Assembly (NCBI GenBank): GCA_035629175.1
Contig: DASPIL010000058.1
Location: forward strand, 62,001 to 126,000
Reading direction: 5' to 3'
Length of the DNA: 64,000 nt
Source: Verrucomicrobiia bacterium
GTDB lineage: Bacteria; Verrucomicrobiota; Verrucomicrobiia; Limisphaerales; DASXHY01
In this document: positions 9,213-16,806 of the stretch, in pieces
How positions within the stretch are numbered: position 1 is the stretch's first letter
Layout: every line of letters begins with the position of its first letter
Translations under genes and position numbers: made by a program
Notes under the pieces: model-generated
The model's database searches: none
What the model was told of the DNA's origin: nothing
What the model saw: only the letters and a program-made list of their open reading frames with translations

Positions 9213-10037
9213 TCAAAAACCGCAGAAGGTGTTGAGCGCCGCATGAACAGCCGTGATCAGCGCCTGCTCCCTCACCTGCAACGCGAAATCTGAGGGCGCT
9301 TCGAGCGTGTAGCTCAGCCGCGTCTTGTGTCGAATCAGATAAAACGCCTCAGGCCAGTCGGGGCGCGAATCGGGATCGAGATTCGGGCGGATGATTCCCC
9401 TGCTTGCCGGACGTCCCTCAATCAACTCGTTTGGATCAATCGGACAAACGCGTTCCACAGCATCGATCATGGGTTCAGCGAGCGAACGCTGGCCCAGCGG
9501 GTTTTGTTCGTAGAGGTAAAAGCCGTTCGATTCCCAATCTTCATGCAGCAGAAGGCAGAGGTCGAAGGCGGGCTGCCTCTCCAGCCAGTTGATGTGCGCA
9601 ATGATTTCGTCAGCCGAGGGATTCAGGTAGGCGCGGTTCAAATCAAGGCCTCGCGCGTTTTCACGACAGTTCAGTGTGAACCCTACCGGATTCAGGCACG
9701 GGCAGAACCAGAGTTCCGCATTTTCGGGCCAGCGATCTTCCTGAAGCAACCGCAGCGCCGCCCTCGGACCCGCGGGTTCGTCTCCATGAATTCCCGCGCT
9801 GAGGTAAATGCGCCGCGTGGCTGGGCTGTCTGAGCGCGCCGGTCGATGCAGGCTCAATAATTCGAAACCGTCCGTGGTCGCAAACGACCCGCGTTCCCAT
9901 CCGTGCTTGTCGGCGGCGGAAATGATTTCTGCCAGCGTCTGGCGGACATCAATGACATCGCCGCAGTACCGATCAAGGTTCTTGCCGAGGCGCTGCCCGG
10001 GCCCCGCTACTTCGCCATCGCCGGTTCCGCTTCGCAT
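9213..10037 (-). CDS. M14-family zinc carboxypeptidase/deacylase-like protein
   Basis: This is a 274-residue putative zinc hydrolase. The metal site is visible as SAGIHGDEPAG (His and Glu ligands) and CLLLHEDWES (third ligand His). NCRENARGLDLNRAY supplies the substrate-binding Asn-Arg segment of the M14 fold, and YTLEAPS near the end holds the likely catalytic Glu. The compact length is closer to succinylglutamate-desuccinylase or murein-peptide-amidase relatives than to classical carboxypeptidases. The chosen ATG overlaps the 3' end of bioB by 31 nt. An alternative ATG at 10058 would overlap by 52 nt. Translational coupling to bioB is plausible but no functional link is known. Confidence 0.8.
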   Translation of the reverse strand: MRSGTGDGEVAGPGQRLGKNLDRYCGDVIDVRQTLAEIISAADKHGWERGSFATTDGFELLSLHRPARSDSPATRRIYLSAGIHGDEPAGPRAALRLLQEDRWPENAELWFCPCLNPVGFTLNCRENARGLDLNRAYLNPSADEIIAHINWLERQPAFDLCLLLHEDWESNGFYLYEQNPLGQRSLAEPMIDAVERVCPIDPNELIEGRPASRGIIRPNLDPDSRPDWPEAFYLIRHKTRLSYTLEAPSDFALQVREQALITAVHAALNTFCGF

Positions 10038-11104
10038 GAAGTTCCGTTGCACCCGCATTCGTGTTCCGCCTGGTCAGTGAAACCGTGCTTGTCCCAGCTC
10101 GGATCCAAACCCAGGTCGCGGATCATCTGCATGTCCTTCTCGACAGGCTGATTCAGGGTGGTCAGATAATTGCCGACCATCATCGCGCTCGCGCCCGCCA
10201 TGAAGATCATGCTTTGGGCTTCGCGCAGGTTCACCGTGCGTCCCCCGGCGATCATGATCTCGCGTCGCGGAAGGATGAACCGGAAGCACGCGATCGACTT
10301 TAGAATCTCCATCACAGAGAGCGGTTCGTTGTTCTCGAACGGCGTGCCTTTGATCGGGTTGAGAATGTTGATCGGCACCACGCTCGCGCCAATTTCCTTG
10401 ATCGAGAAAGCAAGATCGCATCGATCCTCACGCGTTTCGCCCATTCCGATGATCCCGCCCGAACAGATGCTGATCCCGGCGTTCTTAAGAAACTGGATTG
10501 TCTGCAGGCGATCGTCGTAAGTATGCGTGGTGCAGGTTTTCGGAAAGAACCGCCGGGAGCTTTCCAGATTATGACCGTAGCATTCCAATCCCGCTTCCTT
10601 CAGCCGATTCGCGACCTTCTGGTCCTTGATGATTCCGAGTGATGCGTCAGGGCGGGTCTTGCCGCCCGCCTTCAGTTCGCGAATCCGGTCGCACACCTCG
10701 TCGAGAAGGGGTCCCTCATTGAGCCCCTTCCAGGCAGCTACCAAACCAACGGCAGTGACGCTGTTGCGATTGGCTTCGTCGGCGGCCTCCTGGACAGGTT
10801 CGGGATCGATGAAGCCGTAGCGCGGCGAGCCGGTTTGGTAAAACGCGGATTGCGCGCAGAAACTGCAGTTCTCGGAACAGGCGCCGGCCTTGGCATTCAC
10901 GATGGAACAGAGATGAATCTTGTTTCCCTTGAATCGTTCACGGATGCGGTTGGCCCAGGAAATCAGGTCCAGGATGTCGGCTGAAGTCTCGAGATTGAAC
11001 AGCCACAACGCCTCTTCACGCGTGATAGATCCGCCGGAAAGCACCCGCTGACCCAGGAGCCCCAAACGTTCGTGGCTTGTGGCGTCAAATGAACTCGCAC
11101 TCAT
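10007..11104 (-). CDS. bioB: Biotin synthase
   Basis: This is a radical-SAM enzyme (about 365 residues) that inserts sulfur into dethiobiotin in the last step of biotin synthesis. The SAM cluster motif GACSENCSFCAQS is the CxxxCxxC triad typical of BioB. AWKGLNEG, YGHNLESS, TTHTYDDRL, CSGGIIGMGE and NILNPIKGTP are all BioB signatures. The Cys, Asn and Arg residues around these motifs contribute to the second cluster and substrate site. A Cys-rich tail (HECGCNGTSC) follows, which is unusual but harmless. Start 11104 (MSASSF) or 11116 (MLSTM) cannot be separated. No other bio genes are in the window. Confidence 0.96.
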   Translation of the reverse strand: MSASSFDATSHERLGLLGQRVLSGGSITREEALWLFNLETSADILDLISWANRIRERFKGNKIHLCSIVNAKAGACSENCSFCAQSAFYQTGSPRYGFIDPEPVQEAADEANRNSVTAVGLVAAWKGLNEGPLLDEVCDRIRELKAGGKTRPDASLGIIKDQKVANRLKEAGLECYGHNLESSRRFFPKTCTTHTYDDRLQTIQFLKNAGISICSGGIIGMGETREDRCDLAFSIKEIGASVVPINILNPIKGTPFENNEPLSVMEILKSIACFRFILPRREIMIAGGRTVNLREAQSMIFMAGASAMMVGNYLTTLNQPVEKDMQMIRDLGLDPSWDKHGFTDQAEHECGCNGTSCEAEPAMAK

Positions 11105-11156
11105 GGTTGACAGCATGATTCACGGAGGGTCGTTAGGCAAGGAACGATCGTAATGA

Positions 11157-11408
11157 TCAGGCGCCCGACTGGGTGTCATCGGAGGCGCGCTTTTCGTCTC
11201 CGAGGCGGCCGAGGACCGGAAGGACGATGTCGTATTGCTGTTCCTCAAACTTCAATACCAGCTGCACGTGAGAGATTTTATTGAGGACGCAGAAGTCGAT
11301 TGCGCCGGTTGAACTGAGGAAATCCATCGCATCAGCAGGATCCCTCGTCCAGGCCCCGACGTCTTTAAAGTAGAGGCCACTGTTTTTCTGCTGGATCAGA
11401 ATCCGCAT
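11157..11408 (-). CDS. Small hypothetical protein
   Basis: This 83-residue protein lies upstream of bioB on the same strand. The ATG at 11408 gives MRILIQQKNSGLYFKDVGAW, and the AAAAGTTATG context upstream includes a purine-rich AAGGAAAAG ribosome binding site. The sequence looks like a small mixed alpha/beta domain (VLNKISHVQLVLKFEEQQYD), with no signal peptide or catalytic motif, and a charged tail. I do not recognise a named family. The start and codon pattern look genuine. Confidence 0.65.
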   Translation of the reverse strand: MRILIQQKNSGLYFKDVGAWTRDPADAMDFLSSTGAIDFCVLNKISHVQLVLKFEEQQYDIVLPVLGRLGDEKRASDDTQSGA

Positions 11409-11649
11409 AACTTTTCCTTTTCCCCACGAACTCCGATTCAAACCGGCTTGAAGATTGGTCTCAGCCCGATAACGGTTTGACCTTAGCAGGTGGGCATCCG
11501 CTGGCAACACAATTGATGGAGGGGATGCACGGCGCGGGGGTTCCGCGGAAGATCGAGAACCGATCCGATTCGAAGCGCAGGTTTACGTACCTGCTGTGTC
11601 GCCACGCTTCCAAAACAGCAGGGCGCGGCTCGCGCAGGCAGCTGGCCGA
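11409..11649. other. Intergenic spacer with small palindrome
   Basis: No gene is seen. A short inverted repeat, GCAGGTTTACGTACCTGC, lies near 11578-11595. It has no T-run after it on either strand, so I do not call it a terminator. It may be part of a dispersed intergenic repeat. Confidence 0.35.
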
Positions 11650-12207
11650 TTAGAGATGCACTGCGCCGAGGATGTTCTGCCGGCGAACGGGACCATACAT
11701 CCGGCTGTCGAAACTGTTCTCCCGATTATCGCCAAGCACGAAGTACTGATCCTGTCCGCAGACAATCAATTGCTCGTGGAAGCCTGAATAGGTCAGGGTC
11801 GGCCGTCCGGCCCACACGTAGGGTTCCTTCAACTGCACCCCGTTTACGAAAACCTTCCCGTTCTTGAACAGGATGGAATCGCCCGGCATTCCAATGATGC
11901 GTTTCACGACGAACGCTCCATCGGTGGGATCCTTGATCACGACAATGTCGTTTTGTTTCGGCGCATGAAAGCGGTAGGTGAGGCGATCGAGGATTAACTG
12001 ATCGGCTGGACGCAGGGTGGGAACCATGCTGACACCGACGACCTGCACTGACTGAAAACAAAAGTGGCTGATGAAGAGATACGAGCCAGCGCTGAGAAGC
12101 ACGAGCATCAAGCATTGAAGCAACTGGCGGCTCAACGATGGCGCCGCGGGCTTGGTGCTCGGAGCGATACTCTCCGCTGGGGGGGTTGCCGATGTTTGAT
12201 TTTCCAT
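11650..12207 (-). CDS. lepB: Signal peptidase I
   Basis: This 185-residue type I leader peptidase is anchored by one N-terminal membrane segment (LLQCLMLVLLSAGSYLFISH). The catalytic Ser is in VGVSMVPTL (box B) and the catalytic Lys in FVVKRIIGMPGD (box D). The C-terminal box E reads FVLGDNRENSFDSRMYGPV. It removes signal peptides from secreted proteins on the outer face of the inner membrane. The start at 12207 (MENQTS) places a short Pro/Ser-rich cytoplasmic tail before the membrane segment. The length is near the lower end for Gram-negative members. Confidence 0.94.
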   Translation of the reverse strand: MENQTSATPPAESIAPSTKPAAPSLSRQLLQCLMLVLLSAGSYLFISHFCFQSVQVVGVSMVPTLRPADQLILDRLTYRFHAPKQNDIVVIKDPTDGAFVVKRIIGMPGDSILFKNGKVFVNGVQLKEPYVWAGRPTLTYSGFHEQLIVCGQDQYFVLGDNRENSFDSRMYGPVRRQNILGAVHL

Positions 12208-12396
12208 ACTCTCGCGGTCCTGATTGCAGCGACAGATTAAGAGGATGGCGCGCCTTCGCACAATTGGGGCGTTATACGCAAAATGAAGATGGGAGAACTA
12301 CGGAAACGGGCGCCGGGGTGAACGCTTCAACTTGCCGGGACTGCATTGGATGTGCTCCGCAACCACAAAGCGCCGGCACCTGCCGCAGGCCCGCTC

Positions 12397-12786
12397 CTAC
12401 GTGGTGCGATGGAGAAGCACCTGTGCGATTGCCTCGCGCAAATCGTCGAGCAGAAACGGTTTGCTGATCAGCCGATCGACTCCAGACAAGGGAACCCCGG
12501 AAGACTGAAGCATCTCGGCGTACGCAGTGATCATGATCACGGGCTGTTCAGGAAACTGGCTTTTGATCGTCGTCGCGAGCTCGTCGCCCTTCATCAAGGG
12601 CATGGCAAAGTCGGTGATTACCAAGTCGAATTTTTCCTTGCCCAATGAAGCCAGCGCTTCCTTGCCGCTGTTGGCCGTCTTCACCTCATGGCCATCAAAC
12701 GTCAGCATCATCTTGACGGCGTCGCAGACGAATGGTTCGTCATCGACCACCAAGATGCGTTTGGTTGGCATCACAGGTACAGCCAT
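12397..12786 (-). CDS. Stand-alone response regulator receiver protein
   Basis: This is a single CheY-like receiver domain of 129 residues. The acidic pocket is RILVVDDEP, the phospho-acceptor Asp sits in LVITDFAMPLMKGDE, the switch Thr in VIMITAYAE, and the conserved Lys in LISKPFLLDDL. There is no output domain, so it probably acts by protein contact or in a phosphorelay. The start at 12786 (MAVPVMPTKR) is preferred, with 12771 (MPTKR) possible. No histidine kinase is nearby. Confidence 0.9.
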   Translation of the reverse strand: MAVPVMPTKRILVVDDEPFVCDAVKMMLTFDGHEVKTANSGKEALASLGKEKFDLVITDFAMPLMKGDELATTIKSQFPEQPVIMITAYAEMLQSSGVPLSGVDRLISKPFLLDDLREAIAQVLLHRTT

Positions 12787-12950
12787 GGTGGGGGATACTA
12801 TCTCCACGCTTTTTCTGCGCCAGTCTTTTGTTGAATTTGCGTTCCAGCCGTTTACATCCCAGCTTAGCTCGGAAGAGGGGAAGTTTAAAATCAACCGGTT
12901 CGATCACACGCCCTTCAATTCCTTCCTCAATTCCACAATCCATGTAAGCG

Positions 12951-12978
12951 TTGACAATGCAACGAGGTCAGTTACCGT
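12951..12978 (+). promoter_or_regulatory. Candidate sigma-70 promoter for rpsT
   Basis: A perfect TTGACA (12951-12956) is followed after 16 bp by TACCGT (12973-12978), about 28 bp before the rpsT start. The -35 is strong and the -10 weak. Confidence 0.4.
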
Positions 12979-13005
12979 TTCGCGCTCAAATTTAAATTAC
13001 GATCT

Positions 13006-13272
13006 ATGCCGAATACCAAGTCAGCCGAACGCCGCATGCGGAGCAGCGCGCGGAAAAATCTGCAAAACCGCCGCGTCAAGTCACGCCTCCACACCCTGGA
13101 GAAGAACTACCTGGCCCTGGTAACCGCCGGCAAGAAAGAGGACGCTGCCAAGGCTTTGCGCAGCGTCGCTTCAGCTTTCGACAAGGCTGCGAAGACCGGC
13201 GTGGTGCACAAGGGCACCGCCGACCGCAAAAAGTCGCGCCTGTCCGTCCGCCTCAACGCAGCGGCCAAGTAA
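13006..13272 (+). CDS. rpsT: 30S ribosomal protein S20
   Basis: This 88-residue basic helical protein of the small ribosomal subunit binds 16S rRNA. The N terminus MPNTKSAERRMRSSARKNLQ and the C-terminal HKGTADRKKSRLSVRLNA are the usual S20 signatures, and the length matches. feoA begins only 46 bp downstream on the same strand with no T-tailed hairpin between, so read-through into the iron transport genes is possible. Confidence 0.97.
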   Translation: MPNTKSAERRMRSSARKNLQNRRVKSRLHTLEKNYLALVTAGKKEDAAKALRSVASAFDKAAKTGVVHKGTADRKKSRLSVRLNAAAK

Positions 13273-13318
13273 CGCCGTTCTTCCAGCCCGTCCGGGCCAA
13301 CTGGAGGCGGATTGATCC

Positions 13319-13564
13319 ATGGCCGAACTGCAACCGCTCACATCCTGCCCGCTCGGCGCGGCGGCAACCGTCGCCGAGATTCATGTTCCCTCCCCGGCTC
13401 GGGCGCGCCTGATGGAAATGGGCCTGCTCGTCGGCACCAAGATCGAATTGGTTCGCTTCGCACCTCTCGGAGATCCCGTCGAAATCAAGATTCGCGGCTA
13501 TAATCTTACCCTGCGAAAACACGAGGCGGACCAGATCCTGGTACGCCTTGCAGCCAGCGCGTAA
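13319..13564 (+). CDS. feoA: Ferrous iron transport protein A
   Basis: This 81-residue SH3-like protein assists FeoB in Fe(II) uptake at the cytoplasmic membrane. The pattern MELxPLTSCPLGAAATV, ARARLMEMGLLVGTKIEL and a final IKIRGYNLTLRKHEA is typical of FeoA. An AACTGGAGGCGG ribosome binding site precedes it. It is followed after 6 nt by feoB, so the two are almost certainly co-translated. Confidence 0.95.
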   Translation: MAELQPLTSCPLGAAATVAEIHVPSPARARLMEMGLLVGTKIELVRFAPLGDPVEIKIRGYNLTLRKHEADQILVRLAASA

Positions 13565-13570
13565 TTCGCA

Positions 13571-15865
13571 ATGAATTCCGCGGCAGCCAAGCACGACAGT
13601 GTTGAGTCCAAGAATCACACAGGGACTTATGTTGTACTGACGGGCAACCCCAACTGCGGCAAGACCACCCTTTTCAACGCGCTGACCGGCCTTCGAGCCA
13701 AGGTCGGCAATTACGCCGGCGTCACTGTTGAACGCAAGGAGGGCAAGCTGCTCGATGCGCCCGCACACGCGGATATCCGGGTTCTCGACCTGCCCGGCAC
13801 TTACAGCCTCAGCCCGCAGTCCCTCGACGAACAGGTTTCCCGCGACGTCCTGCTGGGTCGCCTGGACGAACTTCCCGCCCCGGCCGCCATTGTAGTAGTG
13901 GTCGACGCCTCAAACCTGCAGCGGAACCTTTATTACGCCACCCAGGTGATCGAACTGGGATATCCCACGGTGGTGGCGTTGAACATGATTGATGTGGCCG
14001 AAACCAACGGCCAGCGCATTGAAGCCAGCCAGCTTGCCCAGGCCTTGGGGACGCCGGTTGTTCCGGTTATTGCAAGCACCGGCCATGGAATTACGGCATT
14101 GCGCGAGACGATTCTGTCGGCTTTGGCGAAGAATGCAGCGAACGCATCGGGCACGACGGCGGATGTTCGTTTTTGCGCATTGCCCCGGGAGTTTGCGAAT
14201 GAGGTGGCGGAGATTTCCCGCGTGCTGTCCACGGCGTTTCCCGGGCGCCGCTCGCAAGCCCATGCCGAGGCGCTGCTGATCCTCAGCAATGAAAAGGCGC
14301 TCGCATCGAGCGCGAATCATTACCCGCCAGAAGTGTTGGATGCGGTTGAGGCGAGCCGCGGACGCCTCGAGAAGGCGGCAATCGATTGGAGAAGCCAGGC
14401 AATCGAAGGCCGGTATGCTGCTGTTTCGGAAATCCAGATGGCCGTCACAGCCGAACTTGCGCCGCCTGGAGAAACGTTCAGCGACAAGCTGGATCGCGTG
14501 CTCACGCACAAAGTGTGGGGCACGGTGATCTTCGTGGCGATCATGGCCGCGATGTTCCAGAGCATCTTCACGTTCGCCAGCATTCCGATGGATGCGCTGC
14601 AATCCGTCGTAGACTGGCTTGGAACCCGGGTTGGAGAACTGATCCCCGAGGGCGACTTGAACAGCCTGCTCGTGGACGGCGTGATTGCCGGCGTCGGCGC
14701 GGTGGTGGTGTTCCTGCCGCAGATTTTGCTGTTGTTCCTGTTCATCGGATTCCTGGAAGACACAGGTTATATGGCGAGGGCGGCGTTCCTGATGGATCGC
14801 CTGATGAGCAAGGTGGGACTGCACGGAAAGAGCTTCATACCCATGTTAAGTTCCTTCGCCTGTGCCATCCCGGGAATCATGGCGACACGCACGATCGAAT
14901 CCCAGAAGGACCGGTTGGTGACGATCCTTGTGGCGCCGCTGATGAGTTGTTCCGCGCGGCTGCCTGTCTATACGCTCCTGATCGGCGCGTGCATTCCGGA
15001 TCGCGTGGTGGCGAACCTCCGATACGATGTGAACGTCGGCTTCGGGAGCTTCAATCTGTTTGGATTCCTCGGAATGCAAGGGTTGACGATGCTTTCGATG
15101 TATCTCCTGGGAATCGTCGTTGCGCTCTTCATGGCCTGGATCTTCAAGAAGACGCTGCTCAAGGGTGAAACGCCCTTGCTCATCATGGAACTCCCGCCTT
15201 ACAAGCGTCCGCTGTTGCGAATCGTGCTGCGGCACATGTGGGATCGATCCAAGATTTTCCTTCGCCGCGCGGGAACGGTCATTCTCGGAATCAATATCAT
15301 TCTGTGGTTCCTTGCAACGTATCCGCGCGTGAACAGCCACGCCCTGAACATTCCGCGGGCGGCCGCCGAAGCGCCTGAACGCGGCTCTGAAATGCAGGTG
15401 CCGGACGTGTCTGGAACGATCCAGGGAGAAGTCGCCGGAGAACAGTTGCGCAACAGCTTTGCGGGTCGGATGGGCCGTGCGATTGAGCCGCTGATCGCGC
15501 CGCTCGGGTTTGACTGGAAGATCGGCATCGGCCTTGTCGCCTCGTTCGCTGCTCGCGAGGTGTTTGTCAGCACCATGTCCACGGTTTACAACGTGGCCGA
15601 CGCAGAAGGCGGTGAAACCAAGCTGGAGGAAACCCTGCGGCAGCAGAAGCGGCCCGATGGCACGCCGGTTTACACGACCTTGACCGCGGTGACGCTCATG
15701 GTCTTTTACGTGTTCGCACTGCAATGCGTCAGCACGGTCGCCGTTGTTCGCCGCGAAACCAACTCATGGAAGTGGCCTGTGTTCCAATGGATCTACATGG
15801 GGCTCCTGGCCTGGGGATTTGCTTTCGCGACGCTTCATCTCGGGCGGATGCTTGGGTTTGAATAA
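13571..15865 (+). CDS. feoB: Ferrous iron transport protein B
   Basis: This is a 764-residue Fe(II) transporter. The N-terminal G domain has G1 GNPNCGKTTLFNAL, G3 DLPGTYSL and G4 NMIDVAE, in the form typical of FeoB. It is followed by a GDI-like helical region and a polytopic membrane part with two Gate motifs. The conserved Cys segments read MLSSFACAIPGIMATRT and LVAPLMSCSARLPVY. GTP binding is thought to control ion flow. No feoC is visible, which is common outside gammaproteobacteria. The gene follows feoA directly. I found no clear Fur box in the short upstream gap. Confidence 0.97.
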   Translation: MNSAAAKHDSVESKNHTGTYVVLTGNPNCGKTTLFNALTGLRAKVGNYAGVTVERKEGKLLDAPAHADIRVLDLPGTYSLSPQSLDEQVSRDVLLGRLDELPAPAAIVVVVDASNLQRNLYYATQVIELGYPTVVALNMIDVAETNGQRIEASQLAQALGTPVVPVIASTGHGITALRETILSALAKNAANASGTTADVRFCALPREFANEVAEISRVLSTAFPGRRSQAHAEALLILSNEKALASSANHYPPEVLDAVEASRGRLEKAAIDWRSQAIEGRYAAVSEIQMAVTAELAPPGETFSDKLDRVLTHKVWGTVIFVAIMAAMFQSIFTFASIPMDALQSVVDWLGTRVGELIPEGDLNSLLVDGVIAGVGAVVVFLPQILLLFLFIGFLEDTGYMARAAFLMDRLMSKVGLHGKSFIPMLSSFACAIPGIMATRTIESQKDRLVTILVAPLMSCSARLPVYTLLIGACIPDRVVANLRYDVNVGFGSFNLFGFLGMQGLTMLSMYLLGIVVALFMAWIFKKTLLKGETPLLIMELPPYKRPLLRIVLRHMWDRSKIFLRRAGTVILGINIILWFLATYPRVNSHALNIPRAAAEAPERGSEMQVPDVSGTIQGEVAGEQLRNSFAGRMGRAIEPLIAPLGFDWKIGIGLVASFAAREVFVSTMSTVYNVADAEGGETKLEETLRQQKRPDGTPVYTTLTAVTLMVFYVFALQCVSTVAVVRRETNSWKWPVFQWIYMGLLAWGFAFATLHLGRMLGFE

Positions 15866-15950
15866 GATCGAGCCCGCCCGTTGTCCCCTCTCCTTCGTCC
15901 CCGCTTTCTTTATACAATTCCCGGCTCGGCGGTGTCTATGCAGTGAAAAC

Positions 15951-16502
15951 GTGAGCGAAGAAGCGCCAGAACATTGGAGTGCAGGACTTTACGAAGCGCG
16001 TGCCGCCGAACTGCTGCTGTATGGGCGCGCGCTCGGCTTGAGCCATGCCGAGGCCCAGGATGTTCTGCAGGAAACGTTTATTACGTTGCTTGAACGTCCA
16101 GTGGCGCCTTCCAAGCCTGGGCACTACGCCATTCGCACGTTCCGCAATCGCGTCCTCAATTACAGGCGCTCGATGTGGCGGCGCCTGGCGCGTGAACTGG
16201 AATCGCATCGATGGTTTGAGAAGCAGCCCGACCAAACCGCGGCGGCTGAGGCGGCAATGCGACACCTCCGTGAATTGCCTGTTGAGCAGCGTGAAGTCAT
16301 TGTGCTGAAGATCTGGCATCACTACACGTTTGAGGAAATCGGCGAATTGCTGGAAACGTCGCCCAACACGATCGCCGGCCGGTATCGATATGGACTTCAA
16401 AAAATGCGGAACTGTTTGAAGGAAGCGGACTATGAACGAGATGAACCCAGTGGAAACGCAATTGGCTTCCTGGAAGCCGCGGCGCCCGTCGCCAAACCTT
16501 AA
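15951..16502 (+). CDS. ECF-type sigma-70 factor
   Basis: This is a 183-residue two-domain sigma factor. Region 2 reads AEAQDVLQETFITLLE with a following YAIRTFRNRVLNYRRS, and region 4 reads LPVEQREVIVLKIWHHYTFEEIGELL, the helix-turn-helix that contacts the -35. The best start is a GTG at 15951. Upstream residues in the same frame are unlike a sigma factor. The 3' end overlaps the next gene by 71 nt. That gene encodes a small single-pass membrane protein, an arrangement typical of an ECF sigma with its cognate regulator. Confidence 0.9.
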   Translation: MSEEAPEHWSAGLYEARAAELLLYGRALGLSHAEAQDVLQETFITLLERPVAPSKPGHYAIRTFRNRVLNYRRSMWRRLARELESHRWFEKQPDQTAAAEAAMRHLRELPVEQREVIVLKIWHHYTFEEIGELLETSPNTIAGRYRYGLQKMRNCLKEADYERDEPSGNAIGFLEAAAPVAKP

Positions 16503-16797
16503 ACGCAGGATTTTTCGGCAGCGCAGCGCCAATCCATCGCCCCGGTTGGGCATGCTGCAATGGGCGGCGCCCGTTGCCGCGTGCTGCCTGCTCACATTCC
16601 TGGTGCTGCGTGAAGGAGTGGACCCCCTGGTCAGCTCTGCGCACCCGTTTGCGACGGATCAGCCATCGCGCGCAGCGTCGATTCCCCCTTACGACGTGGG
16701 GCATGTGAACGCTCCGTTTGGAAATAGATTTGATTGGACAAACGCGGGCGCTTTCACTTCTAGTGTTGGCTCATTTTTGCCAGGCCGGGCGAACTGA
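16432..16797 (+). CDS. Putative membrane regulator (possible anti-sigma factor)
   Basis: This 121-residue protein overlaps the sigma gene by 71 nt and begins with an ATG inside it. It has a short basic N-terminal part (WKPRRPSPNLKRRIFRQR), one membrane segment (MLQWAAPVAACCLLTFLVL) and a roughly 60-residue exterior tail. The layout is that of a small anti-sigma factor. However, the N-terminal zinc anti-sigma motif (HxxxCxxC) is absent and the cytosolic part is short, so the role is inferred from position only. Confidence 0.7.
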   Translation: MNEMNPVETQLASWKPRRPSPNLKRRIFRQRSANPSPRLGMLQWAAPVAACCLLTFLVLREGVDPLVSSAHPFATDQPSRAASIPPYDVGHVNAPFGNRFDWTNAGAFTSSVGSFLPGRAN

Positions 16798-16806
16798 TTT
16801 ACACGC

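Noticed and set aside
13910-14824. 304-codon minus-strand frame inside feoB
   Set aside because: Antisense shadow of a strongly supported transporter gene, composed mostly of Arg, Gln and His.
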